64,000 nt of DNA, taken from Vermamoeba vermiformis. Its lineage: Eukaryota > Tubulinea > Echinamoebida. Made by a program: the position numbers and the translations under genes. The notes below the pieces were generated by a model. It did no database searches. It was not told where the DNA came from and saw only the letters and a list, made by a program, of their open reading frames with translations. Where the stretch lies: positions 62,001 to 126,000 of the forward strand of contig JBEWZL010000101.1 of assembly GCA_045837725.1 (NCBI GenBank). Reading direction: 5' to 3'. Below are positions 42,325-53,440 of this stretch, in pieces (position 1 is the stretch's first letter; each line of letters starts with the position of its first letter).

Positions 42325-42694
42325 AGAATAGCGCTGCGCACTAAATCGATGTAAATATAATTTTTAAGAACAAAAAATATTGTTCGCACCACGTTTCATA
42401 TTTATTCGAATAAATATAAATTTGAAATAATTAGCTTGTTCGATCTTCTCTATTCACTTCGATTTGATTAAAAGAGAACATACTAGCGGTGAGACTATAA
42501 AACGACAAGGTAGGAGCGTGGTATTATTGCTGTTTTGAAGCCAAAAACTGTGAGGTTAGACGTTAGCCGTTTCTTTTTTTGCTCTTGGCGCCAAAATTAT
42601 TCAAAAAGTTACCGTTACTCCGCGAACTGAAATTTGTTCTCGCTCGCTTTTTGTTCAGTTTGAACGTGCGTCTAATACAAGTAACACATAAGCA
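42325..42694. other. Spacer between glucan synthase and FHA/bromodomain genes
   Basis: Contains an AATAAA near 42409 (probable 3' end of the glucan synthase) and the promoter of the next gene. A small minus frame at 42563-42769 is a chance frame. No RNA gene is seen. Confidence 0.5.
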
Positions 42695-45600
42695 ATGAGT
42701 CTTGCGCCATATAGAATTATCTCTGTCTCGAAGAAAGGAGAGCGACCATTCTCTGTTAAGAATCCTCAAAAGAGCTTTTCATTTGGAACGTAAGTTGCAC
42801 ATAAATTATTACAATAAAATAAATATTTTGTATTAATATTTTGCTAGCGATTCTACCTGCCACATTCGCTTGAAGGATGTAAAGGACTCTGGATTTGCTG
42901 CAGTTCATTGCCAAGTCACTCCTATCGAAGGCAAGATATTTCTTGTGTCTCATGCACCTGTTTTAGTCAATGGTCAACCCACTAAGGGCATTCCCGTCGC
43001 GTTGAACAACGGTGATATGATCTCGATCGGCAAAGGAGTGCACGTCAATTTCAGATACGAAACTGCCCCAATCGACAAGCCTGCTGAGTAAGTGTTTTTA
43101 CTTTGCTCGAGCACGACATCGCTGCACGCATTTCTCGAACATCACTAATCTAGTTCCTTTTTAGATCAGCTGTTCCTTTTAAGGACATTACTCAACAAGT
43201 TGTCGTGCCCGATACTCCCATCAAGGTCGAGAAGAGCACCGATGGTCAACTTGCTCACTCTTCTAGCTCTTTGTTCGAGACTCTCAACGGATCTCAAGAT
43301 CGAAGCCGTCACGACGATGAAGACAGCGTTGAAGACAAGGAGAACAATCCTAGCGGTGTTGCCAAGGAGCGCAGACCTACTACAGAAGCTGCTCGCCCCG
43401 AGGCTGACAGAGAAGAGGCTCCCAAGTCGGATGTCGCACCCAAATCCAAAGCCACTCCCTCCAAGCCCCTCTCTCGCAAGTTGACTTACAGTGATGCTAT
43501 GGTGCCCCCTCCTCAAGAGAAGAAGACCGAAAAGAAGATTGCCAGCTCATCATCCAGCTTGGCTGTTGACAACGAGTTGAAGAACTACGAAGACGAAGAG
43601 GAGATCCAACAAGTCTCGCTCAGCAGTGCTCGTGATGAAGTCGAAGAAGAGTCAGTTGAGGAGAAGAAGGTCGCTAAGACCTCTAAGAAGCAAGCTAAGA
43701 CGCCCAAGAAGAACACTAAGGCCAAGAAGACCGAAGAGAAGGAAGAGTCAGAGGCCGAATCCAAGGCTGAAGAAGAAGAGGCCGAGAAGCCTGTTAAGGA
43801 AACCAAGTCCGCCAAGACACCCAAGAAACAAGCCAAGAGCAACAAGGCTGAAGAGAAGCCCGTTGAGGTCGAAGAGAGCGAGAACAACGAGGCCTCTGAA
43901 GCCGCTGAAGAGCCTGCCAAGGGCAAGAAGAAGGTAGCTAAGACTCCTAAGAAGAACACTAAGGCTAAGAAGGAGGCCGAGAAGGAGGCCGAGAAGGTCG
44001 AGGAGAAGTCCGCTGAAGAGAAGGAAGAGTCAGAGGCTGAATCAAAGGTCGAAGAAGAACCCGTCAAGGAGACCAAGAAGAAGGGCGCCAAGACCCCCAA
44101 GAAGAACACTAAGACTAAGAAGGAGGCCGAGAAGGTCGAAGAGAGCGAAGAAGTCTCCGAGGCCGAGACTAAGCCCGAGAAGAAGGCCGCTAAAACTCCT
44201 AAGAAGAACTCCAAGGCCAAGAAGGAGACTAAGCAAGAGAGCGAGCCCGAGAAGGAGTCCGAGGCTGAAGAAGAGTCCGTTAAGGAGACCAAGAAGACCA
44301 CTAAGAAGGCTTCCGGCAAGTCAAAGAAGGAGGCCAAGGCCGTCGAGAAGAGCGAGTCCGAGAAGGAAGAATCAGAGGCCGAGCAATCAGAACAAGAGAA
44401 GCCCAAGCCCGGGTTCAAGACTCCCACCAAGAAGTCATCAAAGACACCCAGCAAGGCCTACGTTGCCAACGCCACTTACGACTCGCCCAAGAGCAGTCCT
44501 ACCAAGTCTCCTCGTCCTCTCGCTATCAGCCCTAGCAAGCGTTACCAGAAGATCACGCACATCAGTGGCTCAGTGTCACACGAAGTCTACTCACGCTGGG
44601 TCCCTCAGGGCTTTGATATCAACAAGGACAAGAAGCAACCCAGACAATTGCGTAACTCACCGGAGCGCAAGAGCACCAACTTCTTGGCTCAAAAGGTCTA
44701 CCCCGGCACTGCTGTCAAGTCCGCCAAGAAGTCCAAGAAGAACAAGAAGCAAGCCTCAGCTCCTAACTCCCCGACTAAGACCGTCAAGACCCCTGCCAAG
44801 TCCGTCAAGAAGGAAGTTAAGATCAAGACTGAGTCTCACAAGGCCAAGTCCTCTAGTCGCCCAGTCGAGCACTTCGATGCTCCCGACGAGCGATCTCGCA
44901 TGGAGATTTTGAACATGTCTATGGTCAACATGATCAAAGAGCAACTTGCCTTGATGAACACTTGGGTCTCGTTCGACGAAATCTACACTTACCACCGCGC
45001 TCACTACGCTGTTCTCAACATGGATGCTTTGCGCGACATTGTCAAGGAGCTTGTCAACGAGAAGGTTGTGAGCTTGAGCACCAAGTCCAAGACTAAGCGC
45101 TACTGCTTGGCTGGTTGCGAGCCTGAAGAGCCCGTCAAGGAGAAGCAGGCCAAGGTCCAAGAAGAGCTTCCTGAGAACGAAACTGACGACGAAGAGTCTG
45201 AAGATGAAGGCGATCTCCGCACTGACTTGCAACAACAAATGATGCAGATCTGGTTGCGCGTCAAGGCTGCCAAGAGCGACAAGTTCTCTCAAGCCGTTCT
45301 TCCTTTCATGCACCGCCCCAGCAAGACCAAGTACCCCGAGTACTACGCCAGCGTGTCACGTGTTGTCACGATGAAGATGATCTTGCAAAGCATCAAGGCC
45401 GGTGACTACGAGACTCTCGAAGACATGGCCAAGGACTTTAGACAAATGTTCATCAACTTCAAGCGCTTCAACAGACCTACGTCCGATGTCTACAAGTGTG
45501 GTGCTTTGTTGGAGAAGGCCTACAAAGCTGCCATGAAGGAGGCTAAAGAGGCGGCTAATGAGAAGCCTGAAGAGGAGGGATCTGAACACGAGAGCGAAGA

Positions 45601-45790
45601 GAAGAGCGAGTCTGAAGAGCGCGAACAATCTTCTGACCGCGAGTCTGATAATGAAGACGAAGAAGAGAAGTCTGAACGCGACGAAGAGAGCGAGAACGGA
45701 TCCGACAATGAAGAAGAGAAGAGCGGATCTGACAACGAAGATGAAGCCCAAGAGAGCGTCAAAGAAAGCGTCGAATCTGACGATGAATAA
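42695..45790 (+). CDS. FHA and bromodomain chromatin protein with TPKK repeats
   Basis: Three exons, about 970 residues. N-terminal FHA domain (FSFGTDSTCHIRLKD, GFAAVHCQVTPIEGK, VLVNGQPTKG, NNGDMISIG) that should bind phosphothreonine. A long Lys/Glu-rich region follows, with repeated TPKK cores (KTPKKNTKAKKEAEK and variants, about seven units between 43670 and 44460). TPKK is a CDK-type site seen in histone H1-like tails. Next is a winged-helix-like segment (WVSFDEIYTYHRAHYAV, VVSLSTKSKTKRYCLAG), then a bromodomain (RPSKTKYPEYYASVSRVVTM, DFRQMFINFKRFNRPTSDVY) that keeps the Asn expected to hold acetyl-lysine. A very acidic Ser/Glu tail ends the protein. Highly biased codons. Likely nuclear and chromosome-bound. 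The first ATG is 42695; the FHA start is well placed. Confidence 0.85.
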
Positions 45791-45866
45791 GAAAGTTATT
45801 CAAATCTCAATTTTGTCGTAATAATCAACCTGTATCATAGCACGGCGATGTTTAATTGCATCGTCT

Positions 45867-45880
45867 AATAAAAGTTTATT
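45867..45880. terminator. Palindromic AATAAAAGTTTATT polyadenylation signal
   Basis: A perfect inverted repeat (AATAAA-AG-TTTATT) 77 bases after the FHA/bromodomain stop gives a canonical signal for that gene. The same core is found at 29658. Confidence 0.6.
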
Positions 45881-46069
45881 TAATTCCAACTAGATCGAAC
45901 AACACAAGTTACTAAATGTGACGAAGAATATTATTGTGTAAATAGTGTAATTAAGAATATTCGGAGCATTAAGGGAGTTTTAAAAAAGTAAGTAGATCGG
46001 ATCGCGTGACGAGAAAAATTCAAATTAATTTAAAAATTATTTAGAGAATATTATATTGCCTTACATTGA

Positions 46070-47187
46070 ATGAACCAGCAAGTACCATCATTATTCAAAT
46101 TATGTGTGACGGTGATTGCAAGAAGTCAAGATCCTATAATCACTACACGGCTTAGTACTGCATCTTCAGTGCCAGCTAAGCTTGCAAATATTATAGCAAC
46201 TAGCGCATTAAAAGAGGACGTACCAATAACCGAAGAATTTTGTCGAATATATTTTAATGAAAATGTTACGAAGCTTGATCTGCAACACAGAAGTCCAAAA
46301 CGAGACTATTCAACGTTATTATGCCACGTAATGAACTCGTGTCCTAATTTAATCGAGTTATATATTCCTGGATGGAAAGACAGAGAAACACTAATCAAAG
46401 TTATGGATCAGATCCAATGTCGATACTTGCAACGCTTAGATATATCAGGAATCGACGATAACATCATATGGTCTGCTATATTTAGAGAGTTGCCTTATTT
46501 GGAACAACTAAAAGCGAATGGAACGATCTATTTCGACGATGAATGCTTGAAAACACTGGCCAAAGACGAAGAAACGACCGATGACACGTGTCAAAATGAG
46601 GACTCTGCTGAAAACTTCAATTTGACACTTTTACATTTGAGTGGCAACAGCGTCACGCACAGAGCGATGGATTTTATTGCTCAGTGTCCGAATCTGACCA
46701 ATCTGAATTTGGCTGGCAAAATGTCGTTAGACGATCAATCGATCAACAAATTATCGTAAGATCACATCGATATTTTGCACTGACTATTAACACGACTTTT
46801 TTCAGGAAATGTACCAGTTTAGATTCCATTGATTTGACCGGATGCACTCGGTTGTCAAGCGAAGCAATCGTAGACTTTTGTTTGACACATACACGGTTGA
46901 CATCTGTCAATTTGAGCTCAAACAGGCAATTGACAGTTGATGGCATCATGCAGATAGTACGAGGCTTGAAACACTCGCTACAACGGTTTTCTTTAGGCTG
47001 GCACAAAAATCTCATGACAAATGAAGCCATCCAAATGATCAATCTTTGCAGTAATTTACAGTACTTGAATCTGCTCGGCTGTCACAAAGTCAATGTCGAT
47101 CAGGTGTCAGAATACGTCTCGCACTTGACGTATTTATCCGTGATTGGATTCAAAAAATCACAGCTAGCTAAAAATGCAAAAAAATAA
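46070..47187 (+). CDS. AMN1-like leucine-rich-repeat protein
   Basis: Two exons joined over an intron at about 46759-46804. The repeats are of the cysteine-containing LRR type found in AMN1 and F-box/LRR adaptors: CPNLIELYIPGWKD, YLQRLDISGIDD, LTLLHLSGNSVTHRAMDFIA, CPNLTNLNLAGK, LDSIDLTGCTRLSSEAI, LTSVNLSSNRQLTVDGI, LQYLNLLGCHKVN. There is a basic end, then TAA at 47185, overlapping an AATAAA. No clear F-box was seen in the first 60 residues (SVPAKLANIIATSAL is only a weak candidate), so it may act as an SCF adaptor or a free LRR inhibitor. An exact TGACACGTGTCA lies within the coding sequence, encoding DTCQ. Confidence 0.75.
46582..46593. repeat. TGACACGTGTCA palindrome, copy 6
   Basis: Exact palindrome inside exon 1 of the AMN1-like gene. 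A relaxed copy, TGACATCTGTCA, lies near 46899 in exon 2. Confidence 0.93.
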
Positions 47188-47252
47188 AGCGAGGGTTTTA
47201 GCTGTTATATTACAAGTGCAGTATTAACATGTTAAATTATGATCGCTGTGGT

Positions 47253-49506
47253 CTATACAAGGTTGACGTTGGCAAGTGTCGCGCGTTGTTCTTTGTCCAA
47301 CAATCGAATGCTCGAGGCCATTTTCAAGGTACAATACCACTGCTCTAACTTGCTCAGCCCGCCTTTGTACTTTGGTGCGGCCAATTTGCTCAACAATTGA
47401 AAGCGTTTGCACAACACTGGCTTGCTCGCTTGTCGCAGCGTCATCTTTTCTGCCAATAAGCCGACGTAGAACGTTTGAGCAATGATTCTAAACGGAAATT
47501 TCAAGTTAGTAATTTGATCTGAAACAAACCACAATGTTGGATATCTTACCGAAGCGAGTGCCAAATGCAATACAATACAGCATCGAATGAATACTCGGGC
47601 CATTTACCACCGGTCAGAATGAAGGCTTCAGTGAGCACTTCTTTGCGTTGTTTCGGATCTTCAATTTCATCGGCTATCTTTTCGAGCTTGCCGACACGCT
47701 TCCAAATACGAGCATTGAGGGTCGGATAGCGCGAACCAATAGTAGCTCCCAAGCTAATAATAATAATTAGACTGTGGCCGATATCATTTTAACCCTTGTG
47801 GCTGAAACTTACATGCAATAGAGCAAGAGCAAATAGCACAACAATGTGACTTCACTCGATTGTGAAGCGAATTGAATAAAAGCAAGTAAAATCCATAAAT
47901 AATACGTCAATCTCGTGCTCCAAGTGTTGGCGTGTGAAGTCAACGTCGCATCCATCGACTGCAGGGATCTGCCGTTGGACTGCGAAGAGTTGCTTGGTTC
48001 GCCAAAGGACAAGAAGTTGTATGCTTGATGGAATAAACTGAAAAAGACGAAGATGCCCTATAATCGAATCAAATATCAAACGTCAGTTCGGATCCAAGTG
48101 TGATTAAAAAATCAAGTCACGAAATTTCTGGCTGAATTTAAAGATTTAAATTTTTATCGTTTCACCTTACCATTAGGAACCTAGAATATTCGACCATGCC
48201 TTGAGGGTTGTCATATTGACCAGTACTATTGCCATTTCCATTGTTATTCGGGATTGATTGAGTCGAATTAGTTTGATTGCGCGTGGGGCTGTTCGAATTG
48301 CCCGTTTGACTCGTGTTGTTCGAGTATTGGCCTGAATATGTGTTGGGCATGTTAGCCTGCTGGGCCACTTGCCACTGTGGTTGCGGCGAGGCCACGTTTT
48401 GCTGTTGAACTCTCGAGCTTGCGGTTGGATTCGCTTGTTGATTTGGATCCAAAAACAACTTTTCATTTGCTTTGTTCAACATTAAGTGGGAGGGTAATGA
48501 GGTTTGTAAGAAATATGGATTCTGAAGCATTTGGTTGATAACCGCTGGATCTGGAGTGGTAGGAACGGTGTATCCAGATAACGGAATCTGATCGGATTTT
48601 GTGCTGTAATTGGGAGCAATGTGATATCCAGATTGACGATAGATTTGAGCGTCGATTGGAAAACTAGGCGGTAGAGCATATGTCGGTTGAGCTGGCCGAC
48701 TAGCCTCTACATCTGGTACGTCGCTGTTAGCAGATACGCTCGGCGAATCCGATCTATTCGAGCGCAACTCTTCGATATAGGTTATCTGCAAAATTAATTA
48801 ATTAATTAACATATTAGGCTTAAACGTCGTTACGCGCGAATCGAGAAACGCGCAAAATCGAAAATAAGCACGTGCGGTGGATTTTTTCTAAATAAGGAAA
48901 GTACGCGCTGCAGTTCGCGTGCTTGGAGGCGGAAAGTTGGCCGCGGATGTGACCACCAGCTTAAAATATTTGTAAAATTACGTACGAGTTTTTTAAGGCC
49001 CGGGATCTCAGTTATATTTCTCATCAACTGGTTCTGTTTTGGGTCTACAGCTTTGTCTTTTAATAGAAGTAAGCAGGATGTGGCTTCCTTGACTATCGCA
49101 CTTCTACTATATAAATTTTTTGCACCATAATGCGCGACTAAGACATTTTTTAGATCTTCAAAAGCTGAAGTCAAATTTTCTCTTCGTTTCCTTTCGTACT
49201 CTTTGCGTTTTTCTTTTGCTTCTCCAGCTATTAATGGTTCTCCTCGCTTTAAATCGTCGTCCTCGTCACTTATAATAATATTCAGAAATTTGTTTGCTTG
49301 GCTTTTTAAAAGCAAAAAAAGCGGCGGAATCCAGCCGCGCGATCGCCGATCGGCTTTGAAATAATTTAGCTTACCTTAAAATTCCATCTTCTTCGTCTGA
49401 ATTATCAAGACGTGGACCTTAATTTAAAATGTCAATCATATTAATAAATCTTTGGGCACGTACGTTTTAATCCAGATCTTTTTCTTTCGTAAATTGAATC
49501 GCTCAT
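47253..49506 (-). CDS. Membrane-tethered bHLH transcription factor, SREBP-like
   Basis: Spliced reading from ATG 49506: MSDSIYERKRSGLKR, an acidic stretch (NSDEEDGIL, SDEDDD), then a basic region and helix 1 (KEKRKEYERKRRENL, SAFEDLKNVL), a loop, a second helix (SRSAIVKEATSCLLLL) and, after an intron, ITYIEELRSNRSDSPS. A long Pro/Gln/Asn-rich linker leads to two membrane segments, YSRFLMGIFVFFSLFHQAYN and YLWILLAFIQFA...VTLLCYLLLLYCM, separated by a polar loop of about 35 residues (SNSSQSNGRS). A C-terminal cytosolic domain follows (KRVGKLEKIADEIED, YCIWHSLRIIAQ, CTLKMASSIRLLD). In SREBP the hairpin is cut in the Golgi to release the factor for sterol or lipid control. Here the basic region has KRR rather than the SREBP KRY, so DNA choice may be classical E-box. 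No clear RxxL site-1 motif is seen. Confidence 0.75.
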
Positions 49507-49524
49507 TGTGTATTGATATTGAAT

Positions 49525-50105
49525 ATGACAGAAATATTGGTCAATCGAAAAAGGACCGCAAAACCCTCCTCAACGCGGCAGAAATGTAAAAGTTCAGTGA
49601 ACGGTGAAACTGACTTGTTTGGTTGGACCAATAGTATCACGCCACTTGTCGTGTATCGCGCGATTGGCCGTGCTATCAGTCCAAACTTGGAAAGTGAGTA
49701 TATTGTTATTGTCTATGTCTGTCAATGCGTTGAACACGTTTCGTAGCGAAGGATGGTACTCCTCGATCAAGGTCGAGTGCGGGAATAACTCCTTTTGAAA
49801 CGGTTAAAAATACCTTTAATTAGCGACGGCAAGGATTGATCGTCCATAATTGAATTGATCGAGCTGTAAGGTTTTTACTAATTTCAGACGAATCCGGATT
49901 TCAGGTTTTGTTGCAGTTTGAATTGCTTGCCAAATTCAGCACTAACGCAATACATAGGATTCAACAATTATGTTGCCTTTGTCCCGTGTTGCGGATTACA
50001 GTGATTGTGTCAATTAAACTTTTCTCCGGCCATAAATCGCAGCAAAGTTTCGATCAAAAATCTCGCACAAAAATAACCTCGCAATTCAGCATTTGGTATT
50101 CCTAA
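49525..50105 (+). CDS. Hypothetical gene divergent from the bHLH gene
   Basis: Tentative. ATG 49525 opens a frame (MTEILVNRKRTAKPSSTRQ, ETDLFGWTNSITPLVVYRAI) ending at a GTGAGT donor near 49696. A frame from an acceptor near 49886 (ESGFQVLLQFELLAKFSTN) runs to a TAA at 50103. The middle (49697-49885) is unresolved and may hold another exon. The ATG is only 18 bases from the divergent bHLH ATG, and the end is 37 bases before the ABC transporter ATG, which is tight even for this genome. No domain is recognised. It could be a real small gene or upstream leader sequence. Confidence 0.35.
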
Positions 50106-50141
50106 AATACCTCCTTACACCGCCACAGCTTCCCTTGTATC

Positions 50142-53100
50142 ATGGAGTTGTCTCGCGAGGGTGTTGTCGTGCGAGGTCTAACGCGATCTTACGGATCGCA
50201 CCGCGTTCTCGACAAACTCGATATGAACGTTGAACCCGGTAGTATTTATGGTGCGTACACATATGCTATTTGTGGTAATTATTAACTCGTTGATTTAGCT
50301 TTATTGGGGCCTAGCGGATCTGGAAAGACAACTCTGCTTAAGGTAAGCGACAAATATCAAATGTGACAATAATAATTTAGAAATTACAACCCTAAGTTAA
50401 TTCATTGCTCATATTATGTCCACCTATTTATTTGAGAATTTCAATAATTTTCGTATTTACGTTACTACGCCTACGCTATTATTGTTCAGCAAAATAAGTT
50501 GCTAATTTTACTTTAGCTATTATTAGGCAGGCTCGAGCCTGATTATGGCTCAGTAGTAGTGCTCGGTAAACCGCCAAACGCACGTGCTCATCCAGTTCCT
50601 GGACCAGCAGTTGGTAATTTAATCCTCCGTATTCATGAATCGTTCGAGTATTAACTATATAATTTAAAGGCTATGCGCCTCAAGAATTTGCTTTACACGA
50701 AGATCTATCAATTCGCGAGACGTTATTATTTTACTCGAGCCTGAATCAAATGAGCGCGAGTGATTTTAAAGCACGCAAGAAATATTTATTGGAAATGTTA
50801 GATTTACCTTCAGAAAAACGAATTATCAAAACTTTAAGTGGCGGTCAACAAAGGCGCGTGTCACTAGCCGTGGCATTATTGCACAATCCAGAGCTATTGA
50901 TCCTCGATGAACCGACTGTAGGTGTGGACCCAATGTTGAGATCTCGCATTTGGGACTATTTGCGCGACATTACGCAGAAGACAGGTGTCACTGTCATCAT
51001 TACAACTCACTACATCGAAGAGGCTCGGTACGTACTTATAATAAGAGTCAATATCAAAACCGATGGATGAACTTTACGTTAACTAACGCTATTAAACTAT
51101 TATAGAGGTGCTGATCGCGTCGGATTGATGAGACACGGAAAGTAAGTGTCAAAATGTCAAGTTGCGAGAGTGACACTTTGTAACAAAATTTTACTGCAGG
51201 TTATTAGCGGAGGCAGATCCCGAGTCATTGCTTAAAGAGTACAACGCGACTAATCTCGAAGACGTGTTCTTACAGCTGTGTCGCGCTGAACACTACAAGA
51301 AGGAACATCATCAAAATGACCTCCCTGAAACGATGGAAAAAGGTCAATCAGTCGTCGAACGAAAGCCACCAGCGCGGGTAAGAACGACAGGGCTTAATAA
51401 AATCACGCGCTTTATACTAATGCATCTGTATCTAGAAAAATGTCGACAAGTTCCCTTCAATCAACGAGGACGGTGATGAACATGACGCGTTGTTACGTAA
51501 GTTCGGAAGTATTAGCTATTGTTCTTATTCTTAATTGTAATTTATAGGCACTAAGAGCTCGAAAAAGCCAAGCAATTGTTGCGCCACGACAGCGAAACAC
51601 GTGTTTGCAATTGCTCGAAGAAAATTGACGCAATTATTGCGTAATTGGCGGTTATTTGCATTTGAATTGTTATTGCCAGTATTTCAAGTGTATTTGCTCT
51701 TATCAGCTATTGGTGGAGATCCTCACAATCTAAAAATAGCGGTACGTACAATTTTATCTCTCCGTAATCTATATTTGACACGTGTCATTTTTAGGTGTTT
51801 AATGAAGATGCAGGAACACCTATTTTTAACGTGCATCTTTCCAATGAATATTTGGGATATTTTGCGCCGAATAATACGGATATGTTTGACTTGATTAATG
51901 TGACTGATTATAACACGGGCTACGACATGGTCAGAAATGCAAAAGGTAAGATATTATTGATTTTAGGCGAATTACTTAATAAATCTATTTTTAGCTTGGG
52001 GTTTCTTGCACTTTGGTCCAGATTTTTCAACGGGTTTATTGAGCAGAATCAATTTCCCATCGAATCAGACTTACATCAACCAATCAACGATTCATACTTA
52101 TTTGGACATGTCGAACTATCAAGTCGTTGCATTAATTTTGCGTCAGATGCAGACCTCTTTCGAGAGTAAGTTTCAATTTCCTTTTTAGGCAATCGACTTC
52201 TAACCACTTTGATCAGGCATGTCCGAAGCCAAGCTAGGCTCGAATATGAACCCTATTGATATCAATGCGGTCTACGGCTCAACAAATACAAACTACGTCG
52301 CGTTCATTGCGCCAGGCATGATTGTCATGACCACATTTGCATTCGCGATTGGTCTGACAGCGCTGGCCTTTGTGCGCGAGAAGAGCGATGGCTGTTTAGA
52401 TCGAATATTCTCGACGGGTATGTATTGGAGATGAATGAGTTGCACGCGTGCGAGTATTACAATGACACGTTAATTTGACAGGTGTCAAAGCGCGAAGTGT
52501 CATTGGCGGTCATTTCCTCACGCACAGTTTGATCGGTGTGTTCCAGACTGTATTCTTATTAATAGAAGTAGTGTACATATTTAAGGTACGCATATCATCC
52601 CCGTCAAAACACTCGTTCATAGCTCATTTTTTTATTGCAGATCCCAGTCGCTGGCCTCGTGGTGTATGTCTTCGCAATGATGTTGATCTTACAATTTGCG
52701 GGCATGAGCTTGGGTCTGTTGATATCAACGTAAGTACTAGACTACGGTTAGGTTACTAGATCTAACAGATCACGTAGTGCCTCAACGTCGGAACGTGATG
52801 CCGTTCAACTGACACTCGGCTCGTTCTTCCCTGTAATGATTATGAGCGGCATTCTTTGGCCTATTGAAGCCGTAAGCTCACATCATAAATATATAAATGT
52901 GAGCTGATCTAACACACTTTTAGATCCCGAAGTACTTGGTGTGGATCTCCAAGATATTGCCAACGATGTGGGCAGCAGATGCAATGCGCAGTGTCATGAT
53001 TCGAGGCTGGGGCATGGAGTGGCAAGGTGTATGGCAATCATTCTTGATCACTGGTGCGTGGGCCCTGGCATTGGTGGTGTTGGCCTCGTTCAACTTGTCC

Positions 53101-53163
53101 GAGAAAGAAAGCCGCTGGTGGTGGAAACTAACGCGTTGTTGTCGCAAGGAGAAGACTAAATAG
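50142..53163 (+). CDS. ABC-2 type half transporter, ABCH/ABCG-like
   Basis: ATP-driven exporter with the nucleotide-binding domain first and the membrane domain second. Walker A is LLGPSGSGKTTLLK (split by an intron after LLK), the Q-loop is VGYAPQEFALHEDLS, the signature is LSGGQQRRVSLA, Walker B is LLILDEPTVGVDP and the H-loop is IITTHYIEEA. A linker follows, then FAIARRKLTQLLRNWRLFAF opens the ABC-2 domain. It has an extracellular region with N-glycosylation sequons and the FVAFIAPGMIVMTTFAFAIG-type core (here NYVAFIAPGM). Further helices (LTHSLIGVFQTVFLLIEVVY, FAMMLILQFAGMSLGLLIS, SFFPVMIMSGILWPIEAIP) are typical of ABCH and bacterial-type drug or lipid exporters. It ends CRKEKTK, TAG. 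About 15 introns. The substrate is not predictable; lipids or xenobiotics are usual for the family. Confidence 0.88.
51776..51787. repeat. TGACACGTGTCA palindrome, copy 7
   Basis: Exact palindrome in an intron of the ABC transporter gene (51741-51794), ending seven bases before the acceptor. Confidence 0.93.
52180..52189. repeat. CArG-like box in an ABC transporter intron
   Basis: CCTTTTTAGG within ATTTCCTTTTTAGGCAAT. The same 18-base word occurs, on the other strand, at the copine intron copy (12277), also upstream of a CTAAC element. Confidence 0.75.
52477..52488. repeat. TGACAGGTGTCA variant overlapping a splice acceptor
   Basis: The variant palindrome spans the intron-exon border of the ABC transporter: TTGACAG ends the intron and GTGTCAAAGCG starts the exon coding VKARSVIGG. 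Confidence 0.8.
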
Positions 53164-53440
53164 AAAAGATTCTCTATAGATGCGTTCTAGAAGTGTTTCT
53201 TTAATTTAATGGCATGTGATTCGTACCCGGTTACGTGTGAATCAGAAGGGAATTATATTTGATTTATTTGAATTGTAGGTAAAGATGCAACCGTGAGAAT
53301 GGTTTTAATTGAAATAGATGTTTATAGGAAGGTAGCATTTGCCACTGGACAAGAGACTGGTCCTGCTGCCAACTATTTAAGCGAAACAATCAATTTTTCG
53401 AATCATTTTCATATCACGGAACAAAGAACAACAACAAACG

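Noticed and set aside
43585-44454. 289-codon minus-strand Ser/Leu-rich frame
   Set aside because: Antisense of the Lys/Glu TPKK repeats of the FHA/bromodomain gene; the composition is fully explained by that.
47900-48050. Site-1 protease RxxL motif in the loop of the SREBP-like protein
   Set aside because: The loop has GRSLQ and TRLTY, neither of which fits RxxL exactly.
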